Of a DNA stretch of 64,000 bases, positions 41,846 through 50,846 are shown one piece after another. Origin of the DNA: an uncultured Blautia sp. (GTDB lineage Bacteria; Bacillota; Clostridia; Lachnospirales; Lachnospiraceae). Position 1 is the first letter of the stretch; each line of letters begins with the position of its first letter. A model generated the notes under the pieces. The model was not told where the DNA came from. It searched no databases and saw only the letters and a list, made by a program, of their open reading frames with translations. The translations under genes and the position numbers were made by a program. The stretch is from the NCBI GenBank assembly GCA_934364795.1, contig CAKRMK010000004.1, positions 1 through 64,000 on the forward strand, given 5' to 3'.

Positions 41846-44800
41846 TTAATCAAAAAATGCAAGTCTGTCAAGTGCTTCTATTGCACTTTCCAGGTATCTG
41901 TCATCTGTAACAGGCCATTTATAATCCAGACGGTAAAGAACCTGTGCAGTAAACCGGTTGCTGTAGTCCAGGGTATAAATTTCATTTTCATTATGGGAGG
42001 TATACGCAATAAGTCCGGAAACAACATCGGAATCTTTACTGTCTTTTGCAAATTCCCTTACAGCTTCCTCAAACTCCTCATCTTCTACAATGTCAATTTT
42101 AAATCCATGATTACGCATTGCGTAGATCAGATCTGCCATGTAAATATGATGGCTGTTGCAGGCATGGAATACCGTAAATCTTCTGTCAGTCTGTACAAGT
42201 CTTAAAACTGCAAGTGCAGTGGAATCAATTGGTGAAAATTCTGTAACTTCATGCATACCGCCAATTGGGAATTTTCCAACTGCCTGATAACCCCTGAGAC
42301 TGCGTAAGAATCCGTTTGTAATAAAGTTGATCTGGAATTCACCGTCAGAATTCCTGCTCATCAGATTTCCTACACGGATGACTTTTCCGTCAAGTCCACC
42401 TGAAACAGCTTCCAATACTGCTCTTTCTGCAAGGAATTTGGTACGGATATATTCATTTGTAATATTCTGACCAATGTATAGATCATTTTCACAGAAAACT
42501 CTGGACATTGGTGGATTGCCGTCTGTGCCTTCTCCTGCAACGGAAACTGTGGAAATCTGAATCAGTCTGCGGCCATTATTTTTACAGAACTCAATAAGAT
42601 TTTCCACACCCTGTACATTTATTTTTTCAAGTACATCACCGGCTGCAAAATGTTTTACGCAGGCAGCACAGTTGATGAGGGTATGGAATTTATAATCTGA
42701 GAATTTTTCCACCTGTTCTTTGGAGGTAATATCACCATCTACACAGATAATACGATCCTTAAACAGCTCCCCACATGGATTGTCAAAATAATACATTAAC
42801 ATATGCATCATTCGTTTCTCCATGGATTCATATTTACCTTTGCGTACCAGACAGTAAACTTTTCCATCATAGTTGTCCAGGTATGCCTTCAGAATATGGA
42901 TTCCAAGGAAACCGGTTGCTCCGGTGAGCATAATATCACCTAACTGTTCTTTTGTTACCTGGACTGCATTTTCTTCCACGTTTCCACTGATCACGCTTTG
43001 AATCCGGTTATAATTATAACCTGCAAATTCGTTATCGCTTTGCGTTTTTTCAAATGCCTCACTGTTGTCAACGATTGCGGCAAGCTCACGTATCGTTGGA
43101 TATTTGAAAATATCCGCATATACAATAGATATATTCTTTGACAGACACATAACAGCAACTTTGGAAGCTGTAAGTGAGGAGCCTCCCAGTTCAAAGAAAT
43201 TATCCTCAATGCCTACTTTTTCGATGCCCAGAGCTTTTTCAAATATTTCACACAGCGCCCTTTGAGCTGCTGTAACCGGTTCTACATAATCAGCACCGGC
43301 AGAAGTAGTAATTTCCGGTAATGGAAGTGCTTTTTTATCAATCTTACCACCTGGAGTCACAGGCAGCGCATCAATATGAACGAAGAACGACGGCATCATA
43401 TAATCAGGAATAAGGGGCTCAAGGAACGTCTTAAGCTGGTCATCTGGAATGCTTTCTCCTGTATAATAAGCAGTTATATATTTATTTCCGCCTTTTTCAA
43501 TTACTGTAACAGCAGAACTCTTAACAAGGTCATGCTTCAGCACAGCGCCCTCAATTTCACCAAGCTCAACGCGATATCCTCTTATCTTCACCTGAGAGTC
43601 AATTCTGCCGATATACTCAATGTTTCCGTCACCTTTCATGCGAACCATATCACCGGTTCTGTAAAGCCGTCTGTCCTCTTCGCATACAGAGAAAGGATTT
43701 TCCACAAATACAGAGGCAGTCTTTTCTGGAAGATTGTGATATCCTCTTGCGATCTGTCGGCCGGAATGACAAAGCTCACCAGATGCCCCAACCGGAAGTC
43801 TGTTCAGATTTTCATCAACAATATAGCTGCGGACATTTCGCTGTGACTTTCCAATAGGAATGTTGTCATATTGTCTGTCAACCCAGAATTCTGTGGAGGA
43901 TACTGTATTTTCTGTTGGACCGTAACCATTAATCATCTGATAGGTCCGCTCACGGTAATACTTGAATTTTTCACCGCCAAGTGTGACAAATTTAAGGCTT
44001 GGAGCATCTTCAAGCAGCTCTGCAACCAGCTCACCCATCTGTGTTGGGAAGGTCACCGTAGTAATATTTTTATCTTTTATGAATTTTCCAACGGCAACTG
44101 CATCTTTTCGTATGCTCTCCGGCAAAATGTACAGTACAGCTCCTGCTGTAAGTGGAGCAAACAGATCAATTACAGATGCATCAAAGCAAAAGCTTGCAAA
44201 CTCTGCAACAATATCATCTGGTGTAAGCTTTCTTGTCTGACAGATATATTCAATCAGATTCATCAGGTTTCTCTGTTCCAGCATAACACCTTTTGGCTTA
44301 CCTGTGGAACCGGAGGTATAAATCATATACGCAAGGTTTTCAGGATTAGGAGGCGTAAGTTCTACAGAGAGTTCAAAGCCTTCTGCCTGGGCAGCCACAT
44401 CATCAAGGCTGATAATATTTTTGTCATAGAAGCCAACCAGACTGCGGTACCTGTTTATTACAAGCAGATTTTCTGCTTCAGAGTCTTTGAGCATATACTC
44501 AATTCTACTCTGAGGATATTCCGGATCCAGAGGCACATATGCTCCGCCTGCTTTCATAACGCCTACATATCCTATAGCAAATTCCTTTGTTCTTCCGCAC
44601 AGAATACCGGCAGCTTTTTCTCTTCCAAATCCATTTTCTGTAAGCTTTTGTGCAACGTAATCGGACAGTCTGTCAAGCTCTTTGTAGGTAATCTCACCCA
44701 TTCCGTCTCTTACAGCAGGTCTGTCCGGATATTTCTGAACTGCTTCTTTGAAAAGATCCACAAAGGTTTTTCCTGCATGGGAAGGATCATCTTCCATCTT

Positions 44801-47800
44801 AGTTTCTTCTTCAAACATAAGATGGATCTCTGACGGATCATATCCTCTTAGGATTCCACCTGCAGTAATTTCAAGATTATCAGCAAGATATTTAATGGTT
44901 TCCTCATTGTACATATCGCCTCTGTATTCCACTTCAAAGACAAATTTATTTCTTTCAATTGAAATACTGATTGAAACAGGGGCTTTTGCCATATTTAACT
45001 GAACCGGTTCTTCCTGGGCATATTCCCCGCCGATCATATCAAATGCAAAATTGTCTCCCTGGTAAATAACCATAGCATCTGCTTTAATGTTAAATTCATG
45101 GCTGATCTGTGAGAACGGATAAATATCATTATTCATGGAATTGATCAGCTGCTGCTGAACCTCTGTCAGGCAGTCTTTTGTGCTTCCTGAAAAATCACAG
45201 TAAACAGGAAGTGTTTTTACAAGCATACCAATTGTTTCAGAAAGTCTGGAATCATTTCTGCCATGATAAATTGTGGTAAACACAGCGTCTTTTTTGAAAT
45301 TGTATTTTCCAAGAGTAATACCAAAAGCAGAAATAAAGAATACGTTTTCCGTAATTCCATGCTTTTTACAAAATTCCTTCACATCCTGTACAGAAAATTC
45401 ACTGGTTTCCCGATGATAAAGCTCTGCTGTTGGAACGGCTCCATTTTTATCCGGGTAGAAATGGATGCTTCCACCAGTTTTCTCAAAAACAGATTTATAA
45501 TAGCTTTCTGCATTTTTATATACATCACCAGCCAGGGCATCCCTGTTATCAAGGGCAAGGTCATAGGAGGTATATTTTTCTGTTTCCAGCGTTTCTCCAC
45601 TGTAAGCCCTGTTAATATCATTAATAATGATACTAAGGGATGTACCATCAGCAATAATATGATGGATATCAAGGAACAGATAATTTCCATCACAGGTTCT
45701 GTAAATTTCAAAACGGAAAAGCTGTTCATTAAACAGCATATATGGACGAACCAGAGTCTCTTTGTTCATTCCGTTTATAATCTGGGTTTTATAGTTTAAC
45801 GCATCATCGCGTTTCTGAAGAACCTCTCCCTCATCGCTCATAAAGAGACGGGTTTTCAGATAAGGATGAGCCTCAACAGTGCTGTCAATTGCGACAGCCA
45901 GTTTCTCCAGGTCTACTTTTTTGTCAAGCTTCAGAAGATATGGAATGTTGTAAATAGTGGATCCCATATTTGCAGTGCATTCAATGAAAATTCCCTCCTG
46001 GGTGTTGGTAAGAGGATAGTTTTCCTGAATTTCTCTTGTCTTTTCTTTACCAGCAGTCTTCACAAAGCCTTCCAGCATCTGAATGGTAGGGTGATTCTTA
46101 ATATCAGATGTTTTTATGACAATGTCAAAAGCCTTTGAAATAAGAATGTTCAGTTTGATGGCACTGATGGAAGTTAAGCCTGCCTCATAAATATCTGTGG
46201 TAATGCCAAATTCTGTATAGCCAAGCACTTCTGCAATACAGTCAAATAATTTCTGCTGCGTCTCATTTTCCGGTTTAATGACTTCCTCAATTTTTCTCTC
46301 TGGCAGAGGAAGAGCTTTTTTGTTCACCTTCTGATTCTGGTTCAGCGGAATTTTATCAATCTGCATGGTAACTGCCGGCACCATATAGGCTGGCTTGGTT
46401 TCTTTAATGAAATCATTTAATCCATTAATATCAACCGGGCTGTCAGAGACAACATATGCTGCAATATATTTTCCACCATTAGGATCGTCAAAAGCAACTA
46501 CTGTTGCATCTTTTATTCCCTGATATCTTCTGATAACTTCCTCAACTTCAGAAAGCTCAATTCTGAAGCCTCTGATCTTAACCTGGGAATCTTTTCTTCC
46601 AATGATCTGAATATTTCCATCTGGAAGATATCTTGCAACATCACCGGAATGATACAGCACTTCATATCCTTTTGTGTCGTCATAAATATTTTTGGTGTAA
46701 ACTTCAGCTGTTTTTTCAGGCTTATTCAGATATCCTCTTGAAACCTGCCAGCCGGATATCATCAGCTCCCCGCAAGCACCGTATGGAAGCAGATGCCCAA
46801 ACTTATCAGTGATATAAAGCTTGATATTATCAAGTGCTTTTCCTATTGGAATGTTTGAATAATATTTGTCAACTTCGAATACTGTTGTAAAAATCGTACA
46901 CTCTGTGGGACCATATGCATTAAAAAATTTATAGCCCTTTGGCGGATCAAGAGGAACAAGCTTCTCTCCTCCTACAGAAAGATATTTCAGACTCTTGCAG
47001 TCCATTTCAAGAGCAAACTGTCTTCCAACCTGTGTTGTCATGAAGGAATGGGTAATGCCATTTTCTTCAAAGTAGCGCTGAAGTCCGATGAAATCCAGGC
47101 GGATTTCTTCCGGAATAATATGAAGCTGGGCACCATTTGCAATTGCACCGTAAATATCCATCATAGAAGCATCGAAGCCAAATGATGCATAAGCTGCTAC
47201 TTTTGAGTCAAAATCGATATTGTAATATTTTTTGTACCAGTGGCAGAAGGCTGTAATATTTCCATATTCAAGCATACATCCCTTTGGTACGCCTGTTGAG
47301 CCCGATGTATACAGCAAAATAAACAGATCGTGTAAATCTGGTTTTGTAAGCTTTGCATCTGTATTTTTCAGTTTCAGGATTTCATCTGTAAATAAAACCG
47401 GTCCTTCGTATCCGTCTACCAGCGGCAAAAGCTCCCTGTCAGCGATAAGAAGTTTGGCTGCAGAATCACCCAGCATATACATAAGGCGATCCTTTGGATA
47501 GGTAGGATCAAGAGGCTGATATGCTGCGCCGGCTTTGATAACACCCATTGGTGCAATTGCCATATATTCACAGCGTGGAATCAGGATAGATACCACATCT
47601 TCTTTGCCGATTCCCTGGGATGCTATATACTTTCCAAGCCTGTCGCTGATTTCATCCAGTTCTTTATAAGTATATTTTTTATCTTTAAATACCACAGCTG
47701 TATGATCTGGAACCTTCTGTACCAGTTCATCAAACATATCAGAAATGGTTTTGCTTCTGTCATACTCTGATTCTGTTTGGTTAAACTCTGCAATTTTATT

Positions 47801-50800
47801 TACCCCATTCTGAGAAATAACAGAGATTTCTGAAACATATTTTGTTTTCAGCATAGAGCCCATTGCTGCTTCATAGGCATCCAGTATTCCATCAATAAAA
47901 TCTTCGCTGTACATGTCACTGCGGTATTCTGCAGTAAGTACATATGTATGCTCATACTCTCTTACCTGGATAAGCAGAGGCATTTTCGCCATATCCAGGG
48001 AAAGATCGTGGCCTTTTGCAACAGTATCTCCAATTGGATAATCGTCACTAAGCTCTGCCTGATATGCAAAAACAAGGTCAGAGCTGAATCCATATTTTGC
48101 ACAGATGTCAGAAAACGGGAAAATATCATTCGCCATTGAGGACAAAAGCTGTTCTGACAAAGCTGTCATATAGGTCTGGATGGTAGTATCTTTGTCAAAT
48201 TTACAGTAAACAGGAAGAGTTTTTACCAGCATGCAGACTGTGTTTTCCAGTCTTGAGTCATTTCTTCCATTATAGATTGTGGAGAAAAGACTGTCCTCTG
48301 AATTGGAATATCTGGTAAGAAGAATACCAAACAATCCTGTAAACAAAATATTTGGTGTCACGCCCAGTTTTTCACAGCAGGAAAGAATTTTTTCTTCCCC
48401 AATGTTCATTGGTCTTTCCAGATATCCTTTCTCTGGAAGTTTGCCTGCCAGATCAGGAAGAGGCAGTGATTCTGTCTCAATTCCTTCAAAAATACTGTCA
48501 TAATATTTTTCAGCTTTTTTGTATTTGCCCTCTTTCATCTGCTGTTCTTCATCAAGGGCTGCATCAAATCCTGTATAAGATTCTTTTTCCAGCTTTTCAC
48601 CCATATAAGCCTTGTTGATATCAGCAAAAATAATATCATAGGAATTGCCGTCTGCAATAATATGGTGGAAATCTGTAAAGAGATATTTCCGGTCCTCTGT
48701 AAGATAAATTTCTGCACGGAACAGGCGTCCCTTTTCAAGTTTAAACGGACGTACCAGCTCCTCTTTCAAATGTTCAAATTTTGCATTTGTGGTTTCAATC
48801 ACTTCTGGCACAAATGTATCGTTACAGGGCCGCTGTACCATTTCGCCCTTATCATCAAGGTATACCTGTGTAAGCAGATAAGAATGGGCATTTACCATTT
48901 TTGCAATTGCATGGGACAATTTCGGAATATCAACTGCAGGATCCAGTTCAAAAAGGAAAGGAATATTGTACACGGTACTTTGAGGATTTTTGTTGCATTC
49001 TGCAAAAATTCCCTTCTGGGAACCCGTAAGAGGATAAACCTCTCTTTTTTCATAGGTTCTGATCTTTGGTGCAAGCATTACATATTTTTCCAGTTTTTCA
49101 ACTGTATTATTTTCGTGGATATCGCTTGTTTTTACAGTGACACCAAATTCCTCTGAAATCAGGACACACAGTTTCATTGCGCTTATGGAAGAAAGACCTG
49201 CTTTATAAAAGCTTGTGTCAATTCCAAAATAATCATTTTCTACAACTTGGGAAACAATTTCAAATATTTTTTTCTGCATTGGTGTTTCCGGCTCTTTTAA
49301 GTTCTTTGGCTGTGCTACCGGTTTTGGCAATGCTTTTTTATCTATTTTACCATTCTGGGTCAGAGGCATTTTTTCCAGCTGGATAAAAACATCCGGAACC
49401 ATATAATGTGCCAGGGATTCGGACGCATACTCACTAAGGGATTCAGAACTGATTTCCCGGTCTGCTATAAAATAGCAGCAGAGATATTTATTATCAACCG
49501 GTACTGTAATGCTGGTAATGATTCCCTCAAAACTGTTTATGACTTCTTCAATTTCTCCCAGCTCAATTCTAAGTCCGCGAAGCTTGATCTGGTTATCTAT
49601 TCTTCCGAAAAATTCAATTTCACCTTCCGGGGTAATCTTTGCAAGATCACCGGTCTTATATGCTCTTTCGCCATTAAGCGTAATAAAGACATCAGCTGTT
49701 TTCTCCGGCAGATTGATATAGCCCCTGCCCACGCCAAGACCTGCAACTACAAGCTCTCCTGTTTCTCCATCTGGAAGGATTTTATTTTCTTTGTCAACCA
49801 CGTAAACCTGAACATTACCATTTGGTTCACCAATGGTGATATTTTTGCTGTCCGTGATCACCTTCATGGTACAGCTTATGGTAGTTTCTGTAGGTCCATA
49901 GCCATTCATAATATAGGCATCTGGATTTACAGCGCGGATCTTATCATAGAGTGCCGGAGGAAAGGCTTCTGCGCCAACATCAAATACTTTAATTCTGGAA
50001 GCTGCTTCCCGAAGCTGGGGCAGATCAATCATATTAGACAGATAAGTAGGTGTAGTGGTCATAATATCCACACCATTTTTCAAAATTAAATCACCAAGCA
50101 TGACCGGATTAAGAATCTCTTCATCACTTGCGATTACTGCTGTAAGTCCGTTTGTAAGGGGAATAAATTCCTCCAGCACAGATACATCAAAGGTCATGGC
50201 TGCCATGGACAAAGAAACACTTCCCCTGCTTACATAGCCATAGGTTTCTGCGTTTTTTGGATTTGGATTTACAAAATTGGCAAGATTGATATGTTCAATC
50301 ATAACGCCTTTTGGCTTTCCGGTTGAACCGGATGTATAGATACAATAGCAAAGATCATGTTCTTCAATTTTGACATCCGGGTTCTGGGTATTTTTGTTTT
50401 CCAGAAGATCTTCAAGTAACAGTATGGTGCCGGAAAGTTTTGAAAACAACTCCTTACGTTCGCCCGCCAGTTCCTTTGTGGTTATGATAAAGGGAGCGCC
50501 TGCATCTTCAAAGATAAACTGGATTCTGTCATCGGGATAATCTGGTGCTGCAACTGCAAATGCACCTCCTGCCTTTAAAATACCCTGTCGCACCGCATAA
50601 AAATCGCAGCAGCGTTCAAGTACCACACCTACGATTTTTTCCCGTCCAACGCCTTTTTCCATAAGAGAGTTGGCAATTTTGTTTGCTCTTTCATTGAGCT
50701 GGGCGTAAGTAAAGCTTTCTTTACCTGAAGCCACAGCACATTTGTCCGGATGAAGCCTTACCTGTTCTTCAAATAACTTTGTTACCGGCTGAAATTCAAA

Positions 50801-50833
50801 AACAAAATTACTTTTTTCGTTGATCACAGACAT
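41846..50833 (-). CDS. Trimodular NRPS with terminal reductase (A-T-C-A-T-C-A-T-R)
   Basis: Single 2,995-residue assembly line. Module 1: A 15-505, T 515-585 (Ser549). Module 2: C 598-1010 (HHIIADG 723-729), A 1025-1515, T 1522-1590 (Ser1555). Module 3: C 1603-2005 (HHIIADG 1724-1730), A 2015-2510, T 2520-2590 (Ser2553 in LGGSSL). The thioester reductase domain runs from about 2630 to 2990, with TGATGFLG at 2637-2644 and Thr2762, Tyr2795 and Lys2799 as the likely triad. There is no epimerase or thioesterase. By hand, the A-domain pocket codes read DVLTFVGIS, DAMMLVAIF and DAIFVLGVS (then Lys); I cannot assign amino acids. A strong AGGAGG site precedes the ATG. Expected product: a tripeptide aldehyde (or alcohol, or cyclic imine), unacylated unless modified by the operon's acyltransferase. 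Confidence 0.96.
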   Translation of the reverse strand: MSVINEKSNFVFEFQPVTKLFEEQVRLHPDKCAVASGKESFTYAQLNERANKIANSLMEKGVGREKIVGVVLERCCDFYAVRQGILKAGGAFAVAAPDYPDDRIQFIFEDAGAPFIITTKELAGERKELFSKLSGTILLLEDLLENKNTQNPDVKIEEHDLCYCIYTSGSTGKPKGVMIEHINLANFVNPNPKNAETYGYVSRGSVSLSMAAMTFDVSVLEEFIPLTNGLTAVIASDEEILNPVMLGDLILKNGVDIMTTTPTYLSNMIDLPQLREAASRIKVFDVGAEAFPPALYDKIRAVNPDAYIMNGYGPTETTISCTMKVITDSKNITIGEPNGNVQVYVVDKENKILPDGETGELVVAGLGVGRGYINLPEKTADVFITLNGERAYKTGDLAKITPEGEIEFFGRIDNQIKLRGLRIELGEIEEVINSFEGIITSITVPVDNKYLCCYFIADREISSESLSEYASESLAHYMVPDVFIQLEKMPLTQNGKIDKKALPKPVAQPKNLKEPETPMQKKIFEIVSQVVENDYFGIDTSFYKAGLSSISAMKLCVLISEEFGVTVKTSDIHENNTVEKLEKYVMLAPKIRTYEKREVYPLTGSQKGIFAECNKNPQSTVYNIPFLFELDPAVDIPKLSHAIAKMVNAHSYLLTQVYLDDKGEMVQRPCNDTFVPEVIETTNAKFEHLKEELVRPFKLEKGRLFRAEIYLTEDRKYLFTDFHHIIADGNSYDIIFADINKAYMGEKLEKESYTGFDAALDEEQQMKEGKYKKAEKYYDSIFEGIETESLPLPDLAGKLPEKGYLERPMNIGEEKILSCCEKLGVTPNILFTGLFGILLTRYSNSEDSLFSTIYNGRNDSRLENTVCMLVKTLPVYCKFDKDTTIQTYMTALSEQLLSSMANDIFPFSDICAKYGFSSDLVFAYQAELSDDYPIGDTVAKGHDLSLDMAKMPLLIQVREYEHTYVLTAEYRSDMYSEDFIDGILDAYEAAMGSMLKTKYVSEISVISQNGVNKIAEFNQTESEYDRSKTISDMFDELVQKVPDHTAVVFKDKKYTYKELDEISDRLGKYIASQGIGKEDVVSILIPRCEYMAIAPMGVIKAGAAYQPLDPTYPKDRLMYMLGDSAAKLLIADRELLPLVDGYEGPVLFTDEILKLKNTDAKLTKPDLHDLFILLYTSGSTGVPKGCMLEYGNITAFCHWYKKYYNIDFDSKVAAYASFGFDASMMDIYGAIANGAQLHIIPEEIRLDFIGLQRYFEENGITHSFMTTQVGRQFALEMDCKSLKYLSVGGEKLVPLDPPKGYKFFNAYGPTECTIFTTVFEVDKYYSNIPIGKALDNIKLYITDKFGHLLPYGACGELMISGWQVSRGYLNKPEKTAEVYTKNIYDDTKGYEVLYHSGDVARYLPDGNIQIIGRKDSQVKIRGFRIELSEVEEVIRRYQGIKDATVVAFDDPNGGKYIAAYVVSDSPVDINGLNDFIKETKPAYMVPAVTMQIDKIPLNQNQKVNKKALPLPERKIEEVIKPENETQQKLFDCIAEVLGYTEFGITTDIYEAGLTSISAIKLNILISKAFDIVIKTSDIKNHPTIQMLEGFVKTAGKEKTREIQENYPLTNTQEGIFIECTANMGSTIYNIPYLLKLDKKVDLEKLAVAIDSTVEAHPYLKTRLFMSDEGEVLQKRDDALNYKTQIINGMNKETLVRPYMLFNEQLFRFEIYRTCDGNYLFLDIHHIIADGTSLSIIINDINRAYSGETLETEKYTSYDLALDNRDALAGDVYKNAESYYKSVFEKTGGSIHFYPDKNGAVPTAELYHRETSEFSVQDVKEFCKKHGITENVFFISAFGITLGKYNFKKDAVFTTIYHGRNDSRLSETIGMLVKTLPVYCDFSGSTKDCLTEVQQQLINSMNNDIYPFSQISHEFNIKADAMVIYQGDNFAFDMIGGEYAQEEPVQLNMAKAPVSISISIERNKFVFEVEYRGDMYNEETIKYLADNLEITAGGILRGYDPSEIHLMFEEETKMEDDPSHAGKTFVDLFKEAVQKYPDRPAVRDGMGEITYKELDRLSDYVAQKLTENGFGREKAAGILCGRTKEFAIGYVGVMKAGGAYVPLDPEYPQSRIEYMLKDSEAENLLVINRYRSLVGFYDKNIISLDDVAAQAEGFELSVELTPPNPENLAYMIYTSGSTGKPKGVMLEQRNLMNLIEYICQTRKLTPDDIVAEFASFCFDASVIDLFAPLTAGAVLYILPESIRKDAVAVGKFIKDKNITTVTFPTQMGELVAELLEDAPSLKFVTLGGEKFKYYRERTYQMINGYGPTENTVSSTEFWVDRQYDNIPIGKSQRNVRSYIVDENLNRLPVGASGELCHSGRQIARGYHNLPEKTASVFVENPFSVCEEDRRLYRTGDMVRMKGDGNIEYIGRIDSQVKIRGYRVELGEIEGAVLKHDLVKSSAVTVIEKGGNKYITAYYTGESIPDDQLKTFLEPLIPDYMMPSFFVHIDALPVTPGGKIDKKALPLPEITTSAGADYVEPVTAAQRALCEIFEKALGIEKVGIEDNFFELGGSSLTASKVAVMCLSKNISIVYADIFKYPTIRELAAIVDNSEAFEKTQSDNEFAGYNYNRIQSVISGNVEENAVQVTKEQLGDIMLTGATGFLGIHILKAYLDNYDGKVYCLVRKGKYESMEKRMMHMLMYYFDNPCGELFKDRIICVDGDITSKEQVEKFSDYKFHTLINCAACVKHFAAGDVLEKINVQGVENLIEFCKNNGRRLIQISTVSVAGEGTDGNPPMSRVFCENDLYIGQNITNEYIRTKFLAERAVLEAVSGGLDGKVIRVGNLMSRNSDGEFQINFITNGFLRSLRGYQAVGKFPIGGMHEVTEFSPIDSTALAVLRLVQTDRRFTVFHACNSHHIYMADLIYAMRNHGFKIDIVEDEEFEEAVREFAKDSKDSDVVSGLIAYTSHNENEIYTLDYSNRFTAQVLYRLDYKWPVTDDRYLESAIEALDRLAFFD

Positions 50834-50846
50834 TTTTCTGCACCTC

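Noticed and set aside
43871..44833. 320-codon plus-strand frame, and several similar ones at 45-50 kb
   Set aside because: They are antisense to the NRPS gene and rich in Cys, Phe and Ile as expected from reversed coding sequence.
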